This document shows positions 62,801-64,000 of a DNA stretch of 64,000 bases, piece after piece (within the stretch, counting starts at the first letter, position 1; every line of letters begins with the position of its first letter). This stretch comes from Enoplolaimus lenunculus (Eukaryota; Nematoda; Enoplea; Enoplida; Thoracostomopsidae): contig JASANG010002773.1 in the NCBI GenBank assembly GCA_030248215.1, forward strand, positions 78,957 through 142,956. The letters run 5' to 3'. The notes beneath the pieces are model-generated. The model did not search any database and had not been told where the DNA came from. It saw only the letters and a program-made list of their open reading frames with translations. Made by a program: the position numbers and the translations under genes.

Positions 62801-62936
62801 AGGTAGCATGCTTTGCAGCTTAACGTCTGTTTTTTCTTGGAAAACACTAATGATCGCTGTTTAATACGTTTACGAATGCTAGCAACCAGACATCACCAAG
62901 ACAAAACAAAACATTTTAACTTACTCGTGTCTCCTC
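11772..62936 (-). CDS. Large modular gene: LDLa/EGF cassettes ending in a fibrinogen-related domain (FReD1), 5' incomplete
   Basis: An extracellular multidomain protein of about 1,180 visible residues, from exons read on the minus strand: 62925-62936 (tentative), 62428-62556, 50970-51051, 49558-49649 (tentative), 48570-48722, 47874-47999, 46489-46602, 40454-40588, 39395-39523, 38398-38511, 37247-37393, 35918-36046, 35403-35516, 34299-34442, 32643-32771, 32124-32240, 26573-26722, 25326-25451, 24921-25034, 22996-23127, 21767-21895, 18503-18616, 17871-18005, then the FReD1 exons 17481-17668, 16671-16779, 15727-15897, 12513-12634 and 11772-11954. Each stalk module is one phase-1 exon. The order CGC-EGF, EGF, LDLa repeats five times. 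LDLa and EGF modules usually bind calcium and form a stalk; FReD is a ligand-binding head. No signal peptide or membrane segment was found. Possible roles are adhesion, innate recognition or self/non-self recognition; none can be chosen from sequence. Introns host satellites, MITEs and a nested antisense gene. Confidence 0.85.
12218..12373 (+). repeat. G/C-run dispersed repeat (copy 1)
   Basis: Starts with runs of G (GGGGGGGCAGGGGGGATGG), then a 'CCCCTAGAAAATTTCTAACC' type middle, ending GGTGAGCTGTCTACGGGCCTG. The same layout occurs at 22479-22752, where a SINE has inserted into it. Fragments are also seen near 36330 and 49195. Confidence 0.7.
12513..12634 (-). CDS. FReD1 exon 4, calcium loop and GWW
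   Basis: Acceptor CAATTTAAG, donor GTACGA, 122 nt. The protein runs GDNFLSARNRPFGTWDHDSD, then ENDNIHCGTYWYSGWWFDPQ. The acidic run DHDSDEND followed by a Cys is the typical FReD calcium site ahead of the conserved GWW ligand-pocket region. Confidence 0.93.
12825..12925. mobile_element. Small palindromic MITE related to the one at 58768
   Basis: An imperfect inverted repeat of about 100 bp, from GTGGATGGTTCATAC at the left to the complement of GTGGGTGATGC at the right. It shares the words GAGTAC/CAGTTG and CTCTTGTT with the 58768-59095 element. Confidence 0.6.
12940..13440 (-). mobile_element. Decayed tRNA-Gly-SINE fragments
   Basis: Two fragments, at about 12945-13080 and 13250-13440, carry the minus-strand features of the SINE at 7133: CTCACATGAGTG/CTCATATGAATAT ends and a TCTCTTGGGTGGGACGTGTTTAC region. 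The second holds an exact 36-bp direct duplication of TTAGTTTCTCGGGTGGGTTG, at about 13310 and 13346. Confidence 0.6.
13450..14090. other. FReD1 intron 4 interior
   Basis: No exon seen. At 13660-13870 the words 'AGCGTAATTTTTCC' and 'GCTAACG' recur in both orientations, suggesting an old unclassified inverted-repeat element. Confidence 0.4.
14098..14240 (+). repeat. Degenerate GTTGTCGGGGT minisatellite
   Basis: The word AGTTGTC(G)GGG recurs about every 15-20 bases across roughly 140 bp, with diverged spacers. It gives short overlapping open frames in several phases, which I treat as artefacts. Confidence 0.65.
15727..15897 (-). CDS. FReD1 exon 3
   Basis: Acceptor TTGTTTTAG, donor GTAAGC, 171 nt, phase 1 to 1. 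It encodes LENMYDML, LLIQIVTDDNQNIVVHYDSF, then ALGSSATNYELKLG, the central strands of the fibrinogen fold. The codon split across the junction with exon 2 gives WLGLEN, a family signature. Confidence 0.93.
15900..16660. other. FReD1 intron 2
   Basis: AT-rich, with no exon or recognised repeat family. Confidence 0.5.
16671..16779 (-). CDS. FReD1 exon 2
   Basis: Acceptor TTAAAAATTTAG, donor GTTAGT, 109 nt, phase 0 to 1. Residues IFNKRDAASSKDNDFFRTW and NDYERGFGNPSTGTYWLG match 'VIQRRxDGSxDFxRxWxxYxxGFG...YWLG' of FReDs. Confidence 0.93.
16790..17470. other. FReD1 intron 1
   Basis: No exon or known repeat recognised. Confidence 0.5.
17481..17668 (-). CDS. FReD1 exon 1
   Basis: Acceptor TTGTTTCAG, donor GTACGT, 188 nt, phase 1 to 0. 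It starts TPYDCSTIEAK, continues through a Cys-rich acidic insert (ECTDNKQVC, DKPDC, ESC) and ends CDFQVSNGGWT. The DC start and GGWT end are family landmarks. The insert holds more cysteines than a standard FReD. Confidence 0.92.
17871..18005 (-). CDS. CGC-EGF module 6, joining the stalk to FReD1
   Basis: Acceptor TGTGTTTTAG, donor GTTATA, 135 nt, phase 1 to 1. Six cysteines in SCNDLARSC, QCVYDPRVVSFQCGC and DRRCV match the other CGC modules. It ends the stalk, and its phase-1 donor fits both FReD1 exon 1 and FReD2 exon a. Confidence 0.88.
18503..18616 (-). CDS. LDLa module, cassette 5
   Basis: 114 nt, phase 1 to 1, donor GTTAGA. Residues QYCTSRGQYACPNASKCVD and IMDGIADCPDKSDEG form an LDLa repeat with the SDE calcium motif. 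The usual fourth Cys is Met (IMDG in place of xCDG). Confidence 0.9.
18727..18990 (-). mobile_element. CTTAAG-rich element (copy 1)
   Basis: Starts GGGTTGGTTTATGATATCCTACTTAAGG and carries many ACTTAAGTA words. The start is the reverse complement of the end of the element at 23160-23482. The right boundary is uncertain. Confidence 0.6.
19430..20190 (+). repeat. Element with terminal GAGCGAAGC palindrome and three ~178-bp tandem repeats
   Basis: It opens with the palindrome CGAAACTCCGAGC/GCTCGGAGTTTCG (19439-19470), then GTCCGTCTGTCCGTCTGTCC. Three diverged repeats of about 178 bp follow, each with 'ATTTGCATA', 'TTAGGACTTT' and 'GTTTACAAACCTCCAAA'. It closes with GAGCTTCGCTCA near 20180. The GTCCGTCTGTCC plus GGCTGAACCGATTTTGA layout recurs in repeats of many invertebrates; that is recollection, not a search. 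Confidence 0.7.
20263..20343. repeat. Long perfect-looking hairpin
   Basis: Two arms of about 33 bp, CCACGGGACATTTATGCGAA.. and its inverse ..TTCGCATAATGTCCCGTGG, separated by about 16 bases. The arms include ATATCATGTGATAT, itself a palindrome that recurs near 49363. Probably the centre or end of a MITE. Confidence 0.85.
20838..21262. repeat. Diverged direct repeats of about 110 bp
   Basis: The phrase TTTCTTGAGTCCCTAAAT..CAATnATTT..GTAGTTCACTGTACTAACAAGCGA occurs at about 20840-20945 and again at about 21165-21262. The minus-strand open frame of 99 codons between them has no recognised domain. Confidence 0.7.
21767..21895 (-). CDS. EGF module, cassette 5
   Basis: Acceptor TGTTACAG, donor GTATGG, 129 nt, phase 1. 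Residues SCEPNESTCVQNAECVANSD, then FQCQCVHGYMGNGIDSC give the six-Cys EGF pattern with the GYxGNG motif. Confidence 0.9.
22479..22752 (+). repeat. G/C-run dispersed repeat (copy 2), split by a SINE
   Basis: It matches the 12218 copy on both sides of the SINE at 22556-22677: 'CCAGGGGGGATCAGCCCCCC' and 'AAATTTTTAACCTTGCTTG' before, 'AAAACCCTTGAATACCC' and 'AGGTGAGCTCCCCACAGGCCT' after. Confidence 0.75.
22556..22677 (+). mobile_element. tRNA-derived SINE, second family (copy 1)
   Basis: A tRNA-like head has a B box CTAGTTCGAAATC. The tail CCCGCTTTTCCAGCTGCTTG, then GACCTAGACTGACAC, is shared with the copy at 33489. The flanking CTTG on both sides is consistent with a short target-site duplication inside the host repeat. 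Confidence 0.75.
22996..23127 (-). CDS. CGC-EGF module, cassette 5
   Basis: Acceptor TTGATTTTAG, donor GTAAGA, 132 nt, phase 1. Residues YCSNNRIRC, ACAFNPKSLTFGCGCPPGY and NYMCV carry the six-Cys CGC-EGF pattern. It follows the LDLa at 24921; the joined sequence reads SDEDYC. Confidence 0.92.
23160..23482 (+). mobile_element. CTTAAG-rich element (copy 2)
   Basis: Many ACTTAAGT words at both ends, ending ACTTAAGTAAGGTTTCAAAAACCCAGCC. It lies directly upstream of the cassette-5 CGC exon and is a partner of the copy at 18727. Confidence 0.65.
23988..24415 (+). mobile_element. MITE of the CTGTAGTGACCC family (copy 3)
   Basis: Starts TTTCAGTGACCCGAATAAGAGGGGG and ends CGGGTCACTACAG, with inverted termini and the shared interior (GGACTCTCCAGAGG, TTACGGGTTCTTATTAGGG). 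It lies within the intron between cassettes 4 and 5. Confidence 0.88.
24921..25034 (-). CDS. LDLa module, cassette 4
   Basis: 114 nt, phase 1, donor GTATCA. Residues ETYCGARKMFSCAKVSKCVD and VMDGVSDCPDNSDEG form the LDLa fold, with Met at the fourth Cys position. Confidence 0.92.
25326..25451 (-). CDS. EGF module, cassette 4
   Basis: 126 nt, phase 1, acceptor ATTTTATAG, donor GTATGT. SCKNDPNKCDKNAICEPN, then HRCVCESGYFGDGVTC is an EGF module with GYFGDG. Confidence 0.92.
25460..26560. other. Cassette-4 intron
   Basis: No exon seen. Nothing beyond short C and G runs near 26180-26330. Confidence 0.5.
26573..26722 (-). CDS. CGC-EGF module, cassette 4
   Basis: 150 nt, phase 1, acceptor TTTTTGAAG, donor GTATTA. 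FCTAQRISCPDQGTDATLES, then TCAYNPATHSFGCGCPENY and NNVCV. It is the longest CGC module because of extra residues between the second and third Cys. The exon at 32124 splices to it across the 18-bp satellite. Confidence 0.9.
26885..26960. repeat. GC-rich island
   Basis: A short stretch of GCC/CGG words (GCCGGACGCCGCCGCGAGCC) stands out in AT-rich surroundings. Related GC-rich words occur at 31605-31680 and 55095-55220, suggesting a dispersed repeat rather than a promoter. Confidence 0.4.
27262..30650. repeat. Main 18-bp minisatellite array with 1,092-bp higher-order repeat
   Basis: About 3.4 kb of near-perfect 18-bp units, consensus GGTTTCACCCCAACGGTT, with variants such as TTTTGCCCC, AACAGTCGG and CACCTCAACG. 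A marked sequence of variants (including CCCCAACTGGTTTGACACC) recurs at a spacing of 1,092 bp, for example about 27,725 and 28,817. The right end grows divergent and leads into foldback copy 2. It lies within the intron between the exons at 32124 and 26722. Long open frames in five or six frames are a by-product of the 18-bp period. Confidence 0.97.
30681..31577. mobile_element. Foldback DNA element (copy 2)
   Basis: Arms of about 177 bp (30681-30857 and 31401-31577), inverted, starting CTAGAAAAAAATGCTCAGC. The interior of about 540 bp is nearly the same as copy 1 (for example the ATAATGGCTGTTAGAGTTTT stretch). No transposase is visible. Confidence 0.92.
31590..32110. other. Gene-free intron segment
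   Basis: A GC-rich fragment lies at 31605-31680 (CACGTGCCGGCGTGCGGC), otherwise AT-rich. No exon seen. Confidence 0.5.
32124..32240 (-). CDS. LDLa module, cassette 3
   Basis: 117 nt, phase 1, acceptor TTGTAATTAG, donor GTATAT. KEYCGDERNQFACATASLCI, then VMDGVTDCPDNSDEG. Met stands at the fourth Cys position. Confidence 0.92.
32643..32771 (-). CDS. EGF module, cassette 3
   Basis: 129 nt, phase 1, donor GTATGA. ACSKDEANNCGQNADCFAYP, then YTCKCSGGFFGDGNHC. An NYT triplet is a possible glycosylation site. Confidence 0.92.
32796..33062 (+). mobile_element. tRNA-Gly-derived SINE with inverted ends (copy 2)
   Basis: It contains a tRNA-like region at 32946-33012 with TAGCTGAGTGGT (A box), CGCCTCCCACT and GGAGTTCGAATCC (B box), close to tRNA-Gly(CCC). 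It is bounded by AACCCCTTCTCACAT and ATGTGAGAAAGGGTTAA. Inserted just upstream of the EGF exon of cassette 3. Confidence 0.82.
33489..33640 (+). mobile_element. tRNA-derived SINE, second family (copy 2)
   Basis: The head GGGCTGCGTGGCGCAGTGGT has an A box; the B box is GAGTTCGATCC. The tail CCCGCTTTTCCAGCTGCTTA, then ACCTAGACTGACAC, is the same as in the copy at 22556. The cloverleaf is imperfect, so I do not call a functional tRNA. Confidence 0.75.
33655..33840. repeat. Hairpin-bearing repeat
   Basis: ACTAAGCAGGATG and CATCCTGCTTAG form a stem around 33723-33772, inside a G/C-richer block ('CCAGGGGGCTGCCGCTC', 'GGGCGGCAGCTCC'). Related phrases occur near 39070-39180. Class unknown. Confidence 0.5.
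33850..34290. other. Gene-free intron segment
   Basis: No exon or recognised repeat. Confidence 0.45.
34299..34442 (-). CDS. CGC-EGF module, cassette 3
   Basis: 144 nt, phase 1, acceptor TATAATAG, donor GTACGC. FCVKKRIECDTTENDENQC, then AYDPTTLQFRCGCPRDY and INNGICVFHY. It is very close to the cassette-2 module at 37247, so cassettes 2 and 3 look like the most recent duplicates. Confidence 0.93.
34450..35395. other. Intron between cassettes 2 and 3
   Basis: No exon seen. Short plus-strand open frames such as 34679-34870 have no recognisable motif. Confidence 0.5.
35403..35516 (-). CDS. LDLa module, cassette 2
   Basis: 114 nt, phase 1, acceptor TTTTCAACAG, donor GTAAAT. KQYCSISGQFACAKVAKCI, then VMNGVANCPDNSDEG. 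Met at the fourth Cys position and Asn in the usual Asp-Gly pair. Confidence 0.93.
35918..36046 (-). CDS. EGF module, cassette 2
   Basis: 129 nt, phase 1, acceptor TTTTGTTTCAG, donor GTATAT. PCSKSDKHLCSLNATCISDP, then YSCECNGGFFGDGITC. Possible N-glycosylation sites at NAT and NYS. Confidence 0.93.
36060..37235. other. Intron with repeat fragments
   Basis: G/C-rich fragments at 36060-36280 (GTGGGGGCTCTCCCC, GGTGGGCCTCCAAATGTGGG) resemble 11230-11290. A short piece at 36310-36395 resembles the 12218 repeat. No exon seen. Confidence 0.5.
37247..37393 (-). CDS. CGC-EGF module, cassette 2, with a GC splice donor
   Basis: 147 nt, phase 1, acceptor ATAGTTTCAG. FCQKRRIDCDRDEETGENQC, then AYDPTSLQFRCGCPQDY and INNGICVFHY. 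The exon must end after CATTACG to keep phase with the next exon, and the intron then begins GCGAGT, a GC-AG intron. The sister exon at 34299 has GTACGC at the same place. Confidence 0.9.
37410..38390. other. Intron between cassettes 1 and 2
   Basis: No exon or recognised repeat. Open frames at 37536-37820 and 37917-38213 lack motifs and have no sign of splicing partners. Confidence 0.5.
38398..38511 (-). CDS. LDLa module, cassette 1
   Basis: 114 nt, phase 1, acceptor TGTTATTTCAG, donor GTAGCA. EYCNAKGQFACSGVSKCI, then VMNGVANCPDRSDEG. Confidence 0.92.
39395..39523 (-). CDS. EGF module, cassette 1
   Basis: 129 nt, phase 1, acceptor ATTATTTTTAG, donor GTTAAT. ACNEIATSTCDDNAICLSDP, then FTCKCNTGFFGNGMDC. 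The acceptor pyrimidine tract abuts an AAT microsatellite, so the tract is partly built from that repeat on the minus strand. Confidence 0.92.
39524..39622. repeat. AAT trinucleotide microsatellite
   Basis: A run of AAT units with a few AAC and CAT interruptions, immediately upstream of the EGF exon on its own strand. A second block lies at 40149-40200. Confidence 0.95.
40149..40200. repeat. AAT trinucleotide microsatellite
   Basis: Near-pure ATA/AAT run of about 50 bp within the intron of cassette 1. Confidence 0.9.
40454..40588 (-). CDS. CGC-EGF module, cassette 1
   Basis: 135 nt, phase 1, acceptor TTGTATTCAG, donor GTTAGG. FCALGVLECENNNEPCVYNP, then EFSCGCPNKHKAVNGICEYH. Six Cys as in the other CGC modules. 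Confidence 0.92.
40600..42160. other. Long intron, part 1: repeated TGTCTTA words
   Basis: From about 41140 to 41710 the words GTCTTATATTC, CAAAAAAT and TTTCAGACA recur in both orientations, with TTTTGAATGTAGGACAATTTTTG near the right end. This looks like an old inverted-repeat element. A degenerate TTAGGC-like run lies at 41945-42145. No exon. Confidence 0.45.
42165..42500. repeat. Purine-rich GAAACTGGGA minisatellite
   Basis: About 330 bp of diverged 10-bp words such as GAAACTGGGA and GAGACTGGGA, with a clean 26-bp subrepeat CTGTGAACCTGGGAAACAGG around 42350-42420. The open frames on the minus strand are by-products. Confidence 0.85.
42617..43795. mobile_element. Foldback DNA element with near-identical 240-bp arms
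   Basis: Left arm 42617-42857 and right arm 43558-43795 are inverted and, by eye, almost identical (CTAGAATGAAAAGTGCCCCG at both ends). The interior of about 700 bp holds a nested MITE at 43111-43330 and no transposase. The arm similarity suggests a young insertion or arm-to-arm conversion. Confidence 0.92.
43111..43330 (-). mobile_element. Short MITE with TTAGGC-like core (copy 4), nested
   Basis: Bounded by GGCCCAATGTAAAGAACAGGAGCGG and CGTTCCGCCCCTGATCTTTACATTGGCC. The core runs CCTAAGCCTAAGC. It lies inside the foldback element at 42617. Confidence 0.85.
43800..44970. other. Long intron, part 2
   Basis: No exon, tRNA or recognised repeat was identified. Confidence 0.45.
44978..45476 (-). 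repeat. Tandem pair of tRNA-like units (SINE-like)
   Basis: Two direct copies, 44978-45238 and 45239-45476; the second lacks about 25 bases. On the minus strand each has GTGCACCTGTGGCTGAGAGG (A-box-like), a short stem-loop region and GGTCGCGGGTTCAAGTC (B box). This is a tRNA-derived unit, tandemly duplicated. I do not call a functional tRNA because the anticodon arm is poor. Confidence 0.72.
45480..46480. other. Long intron, part 3
   Basis: No exon seen. A fragment at 46130-46210 ('GCGCGGGTAAAAATTTG') resembles the hAT-like element at 4495. Confidence 0.45.
46489..46602 (-). CDS. LDLa module preceding cassette 1
   Basis: 114 nt, phase 1, acceptor CATATATTTCAG, donor GTGAGT. KQYCTSLGQFACLTGVHC, then LVLNGVANCPDSSDE. 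The fourth Cys is Leu here. The join to the next exon reads SDESFC. Confidence 0.92.
46620..47090. other. Intron
   Basis: No supported feature. Confidence 0.45.
47099..47355 (+). mobile_element. Short MITE with TTAGGC-like core (copy 5)
   Basis: Starts GGTTCATGTAAACGTCAGGGGTGG and ends TCTATACATTGGCCC. The core has many TTAGGCT hexamers (GGCTAAGGCTTAGGCTTAGG). Confidence 0.8.
47360..47865. other. Intron
   Basis: AT-rich with no supported feature. Confidence 0.45.
47874..47999 (-). CDS. EGF module of an incomplete leading cassette
   Basis: 126 nt, phase 1, acceptor TTCTTTTAAG, donor GTTAGT. ACLNNLDTCASNASCYAEEH, then FTCTCHSGFVGDGNTC. There is no CGC module before it; an LDLa exon (48570) precedes directly. 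Confidence 0.92.
48570..48722 (-). CDS. LDLa module with a longer loop
   Basis: 153 nt, donor GTAAGT, acceptor probably TATTGGAG. FCEVEGSIPCPKDP, a proline/lysine insert, REICVFEEWLMDGNDDCGDY and SDE. It keeps the Trp of the usual 'WxCDG' block but has Met for Cys. The acceptor is the weakest point: splicing in phase 1 to a donor ending in T would create TGA. Confidence 0.85.
48850..49140. repeat. Segment bounded by direct GCGAAGCGAGCGAGAAGCTA repeats
   Basis: The same 20-bp word occurs near 48855-48875 and 49118-49140, with no coding signal between. A shortened version is seen near 50295. Class unknown. Confidence 0.6.
49558..49649 (-). CDS. Tentative linker exon
   Basis: Acceptor GGTTCTGCAG and a good donor GTGAGT enclose 92 nt that stays open in one frame: KDSCDQVMAGVKGHC, then VLFCVLGNDSLSNKI. 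It enters in phase 2 and leaves in phase 1. Including it removes the stop otherwise created between 50968 and 48722, but only if the exon at 50970 uses a weaker donor. No known domain. Confidence 0.3.
50970..51051 (-). CDS. Cys-rich, LDLa-like exon
   Basis: Acceptor ATAATTTAG. Residues CFPGNVRCDGCKCVDADMA, then LEQCKEFR resemble the first half of an LDLa module but lack the SDE end. Two donors are possible: GTAAGT at 50967 (strong, phase 1) or GTGTAA at 50969 (weak, phase 2). It follows the LDLa at 62428 in phase (the junction reads HDESC). Confidence 0.6.
51060..53650. other. Large intron, part 1
   Basis: No exon of the expected families was found on either strand. The plus-strand open frame at 52452-52763 (103 codons) has no signal peptide or motif I recognise. 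Confidence 0.45.
53665..53806. repeat. TTA trinucleotide microsatellite
   Basis: About 140 bp of TTA units with one CACCATCATCATCA interruption. It produces spurious poly-Ile, poly-Tyr and poly-Asn frames. Confidence 0.95.
53850..57285. other. Large intron, part 2
   Basis: No exon recognised. 55440-55530 holds a decayed end of the tRNA-Gly SINE (GTTCCGGGGTTTGAATC, then TATTCATGTGAGAATGAGTTAA). 55095-55220 is a GC-rich island. 56660-56880 shares phrases with 2600-2700. Confidence 0.45.
57294..57475 (+). mobile_element. Short MITE with TTAGGC-like core (copy 6)
   Basis: Starts GGGCCCATATAAAAATAAGGGGCGGAACG and ends CGCCCCTGTCCTTTACATTTG. The core is TTAGGCTTAGGCTTAGACTT. Confidence 0.85.
57848..58161 (+). 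mobile_element. MITE of the CTGTAGTGACCC family (copy 4, internally shortened)
   Basis: Starts CTTTAGTGATCCGAATGTGAGGGG and ends TTATTCGGGTCACTACAG. Compared with the copies at 7732 and 23988 it lacks about 110 interior bases. Confidence 0.85.
58225..58312. mobile_element. Remnant arm of the foldback element (copy 3)
   Basis: GGGAATATGAAGCATATCC, then TTGCTCAAGCACTGAGCAATTTTTCTCGTTTCAAC corresponds to the right arm of copies 1 and 2. The other arm is missing. Decayed satellite follows directly. Confidence 0.65.
58430..59345. repeat. Decayed 18-bp minisatellite, inverted, interrupted by a MITE
   Basis: Units such as AACCGTTGGGGTGAAACC (the complement of the main array unit) cover 58430-58767 and 59096-59345 with strong divergence. 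They are split by the palindromic element at 58768-59095. This copy is older than the main array, judging from divergence. Confidence 0.85.
58768..59095. mobile_element. Palindromic MITE inside the decayed satellite
   Basis: Inverted ends of about 65 bp, starting GTGGATGATCACTCTTTATA and ending with its complement with one mismatch visible; weaker inverted similarity extends inward to about 85 bp. The interior has C-runs and no coding capacity. Confidence 0.92.
59767..60258 (+). CDS. Nested intronless gene for an unrecognised 163-residue secreted protein
   Basis: ATG at 59767 has A at -3, and a complete frame runs to TGA at 60256-60258. The N-terminus MKYLLLVLLIATIMA is a clear signal peptide, probably cut soon after residue 20-24. 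The mature part has dibasic KR sites at 55-56, 84-85 and 135-136. A short Cys loop, WCTFAGSFC (residues 60-68), follows the first site. Only two mature cysteines, both in that loop, remain if the Cys at 19 lies in the signal. The layout (signal, KR sites, six-residue Cys loop) resembles a neuropeptide precursor, but I recognise no family and the loop is not C-terminal. It lies on the strand opposite to the host gene, inside its 11-kb intron, with AATAAA shortly after the stop. A cytokine-like or antimicrobial protein is possible. Confidence 0.8.
   Translation: MKYLLLVLLIATIMAIDVCRSFALPADGYYSVRTGILRPHGAKWYNTVQNIEFVKRFSRWCTFAGSFCSRHRIFMDLDDHITPKRQYRSISLTGNNFEFENPNVAYLNSLNLLTNSDQHFQLLPPTTFINAQRSKRIAYIPAPQWIRFMGDRERKQSTKKQNV
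60296..60301 (+). terminator. Polyadenylation signal of the nested gene
   Basis: AATAAA about 38 bases past the stop codon of the 59767 gene. Confidence 0.7.
60310..62090. other. Large intron, part 3
   Basis: AT-rich, with no exon or recognised repeat. A short TTAGGC-like fragment lies at about 61905-61970. Confidence 0.45.
62093..62372 (+). mobile_element. MITE of the CTGTAGTGACCC family (copy 5, truncated)
   Basis: GTGAACCGCATAATAGGGGCGACTGATACTTATTTGG through AACTTTATTTGGTCCTGGAGTCATTTG matches the left two thirds of the family. The right end is missing. Confidence 0.7.
62428..62556 (-). CDS. First certain exon: canonical LDLa module
   Basis: 129 nt, phase 1, acceptor ATTTTTAG, donor GTTTGT. 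LQRIPGNCSLSPLEFDCG, then LCIDITRYRDCTDDCPDG and HDE. It is the only LDLa module here with the fourth Cys (RDC) in place, so it is the most typical. The sixth Cys would come from the next exon (DESC). Confidence 0.9.
62925..62936 (-). CDS. Possible 12-nt microexon
   Basis: CATTCTCAG, GAGGAGACACGA, GTAAGT: excellent acceptor and donor around 12 bases that keep phase 1 on both sides. It would add GGDT before the LDLa at 62428. It could also be chance. Confidence 0.3.
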
Positions 62937-62944
62937 CTGAGAAT

Positions 62945-64000
62945 GAAGTATAAAATAATGAAATAAAACTAGTCAACTTTAGTTGCAATATTGTCAGGGA
63001 CACTATTTCTCTGGCTTAGCTTCGGGACTCTAAGGATGTATTTACGGTATTATTATTATTATTATTATTATTATTGTAATCGTTATTACCTTGTTGTGGT
63101 TGTCCTTCATGTACATTATGTCATTATTATCTGCATGCTATGTTGTCCTGAATTTCCATTAAGGGAGAGCATGTTCTCAGTTACGGTCTTAGTCACGGTA
63201 TATTGAACCCCGGGGTCGAATAAGATGCGTAGATTCTGGCGGCGTTGACCTTGCTTTTCTGTTTTTACTTGGATCGTATATCTGTAGTTGCGCAGGACAT
63301 AATTTGTTGTTCAAATTGCTAATTGCCATATGTAAAGTACCCATTTTTGTTCGTTCTTTTTATCTTTGTTATGCGTGTTAATTGTGCTTCATGTATAATG
63401 TATACTAAACATCTGCTTACCCGTTATGCTGACGGTTCAGGTTTAAGCCGCGTCCAGACTCCTTTTCAGCGCTCAGTAGAACTCTGTCGTAACATTCGCC
63501 AGTTAATCTTAATTTGAATGTTCATGTTTAATCGCACCAAGTTTAGGTAAATGTAAAGGCTAGTTTGGACTAACAAAATAAGTGATCGGATTATACTAAT
63601 TTAAATGTCTGTACTTGAGGTTGCGTTTGACCCCGTTCTGATCCACTCTCCGATCTTTATTGGTACGTTTTAGCGGTGCGTATTATTAAAGTAACAAATG
63701 TCTCACCGCATTCCCCTGGAGCCGTCTTGCGAACTAAGAGGACGCCCAAGGTAATGGAACGTGACCACTCCGTGTTTAGTTTTGTCAATGGACGCTATGT
63801 ACTGTTGTATATATTTATGTATATCTTTGTTATACTATGCATTTTCATGACTCCGTGTATCCGTTAATGTGTTAGGTCATAGATTATGCAGTAAGAAGAT
63901 CCTGACTCGTTCCTTATCCCGCACTACTGTTTAAGGACTCCACACCCTTGTCTGCTAAGAGTATAACTTGAACTACCCGTGGGCGGATTCGTAATTTGAA
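62945..64000. other. Window end without a supported gene
   Basis: It contains a TTA microsatellite at about 63049-63077 and short plus-strand open frames without motifs. The signal-peptide exon of the modular gene could lie here or beyond the window; I could not identify it. Confidence 0.45.

Noticed and set aside
62992-64000. Sequence beginning TGTCAGGGACAC that could be the start of an LTR
   Set aside because: No second end, primer-binding site or element protein is visible before the window ends. The opening bases alone do not support a call.

Overview
This is eukaryotic, animal nuclear DNA: AT-rich, intron-rich, packed with short non-autonomous transposons, tRNA-derived SINEs, microsatellites and an 18-bp minisatellite. 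The genes are secreted or extracellular proteins built from LDL-receptor class A (LDLa), EGF-like and fibrinogen-related (FReD) domains joined at phase-1 introns. My best guess is a marine invertebrate deuterostome, perhaps an ascidian tunicate. That is an inference from gene style only.

Main locus (minus strand, about 62.9 kb down to 7.4 kb). I reconstructed a large modular gene exon by exon from translated motifs, splice sites and matching phases. From 5' to 3' it has an LDLa exon (62.4 kb), an unusual Cys-rich exon (51.0 kb), an uncertain exon (49.6 kb), an LDLa exon (48.6 kb), an EGF and an LDLa (47.9 and 46.5 kb). Then comes a three-exon cassette repeated five times: a 'CGC' EGF-like module with a Cys-Gly-Cys motif, a second EGF module, and an LDLa module. 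It covers 40.6-38.4, 37.4-35.4, 34.4-32.1, 26.7-24.9 and 23.1-18.5 kb. A sixth CGC exon at 17.9 kb leads into a five-exon FReD (17.7-11.8 kb) ending in a stop and a polyadenylation signal. Nearly every junction is phase 1. About 1,180 residues are visible; no signal-peptide exon was found, so the 5' end may lie outside the window.

Immediately downstream (10.9-7.4 kb) is a second complete five-exon FReD with the same phase pattern. It has no visible leader or stalk of its own and its first acceptor fits the same phase-1 donor. It could be an alternative C-terminal end of the same gene, or a separate gene with an unseen 5' end. FReD1 keeps the acidic calcium loop; FReD2 has lost it.

Inside the 11-kb intron between 62.4 and 51.1 kb, on the plus strand, lies an intronless gene (59767-60258) for an unrecognised 163-residue secreted protein with dibasic sites and a small Cys loop.

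Repeats. An 18-bp minisatellite occupies 1-740 and 27.26-30.65 kb (with a 1,092-bp higher-order repeat), and a decayed copy lies at 58.4-59.35 kb. In all three places it adjoins a long-inverted-repeat foldback element or its remnant, so the array seems to travel with the element. At least three MITE families, two SINE families and nested insertions fill the introns. The first 7 kb and the last 1 kb hold no gene I can support firmly.
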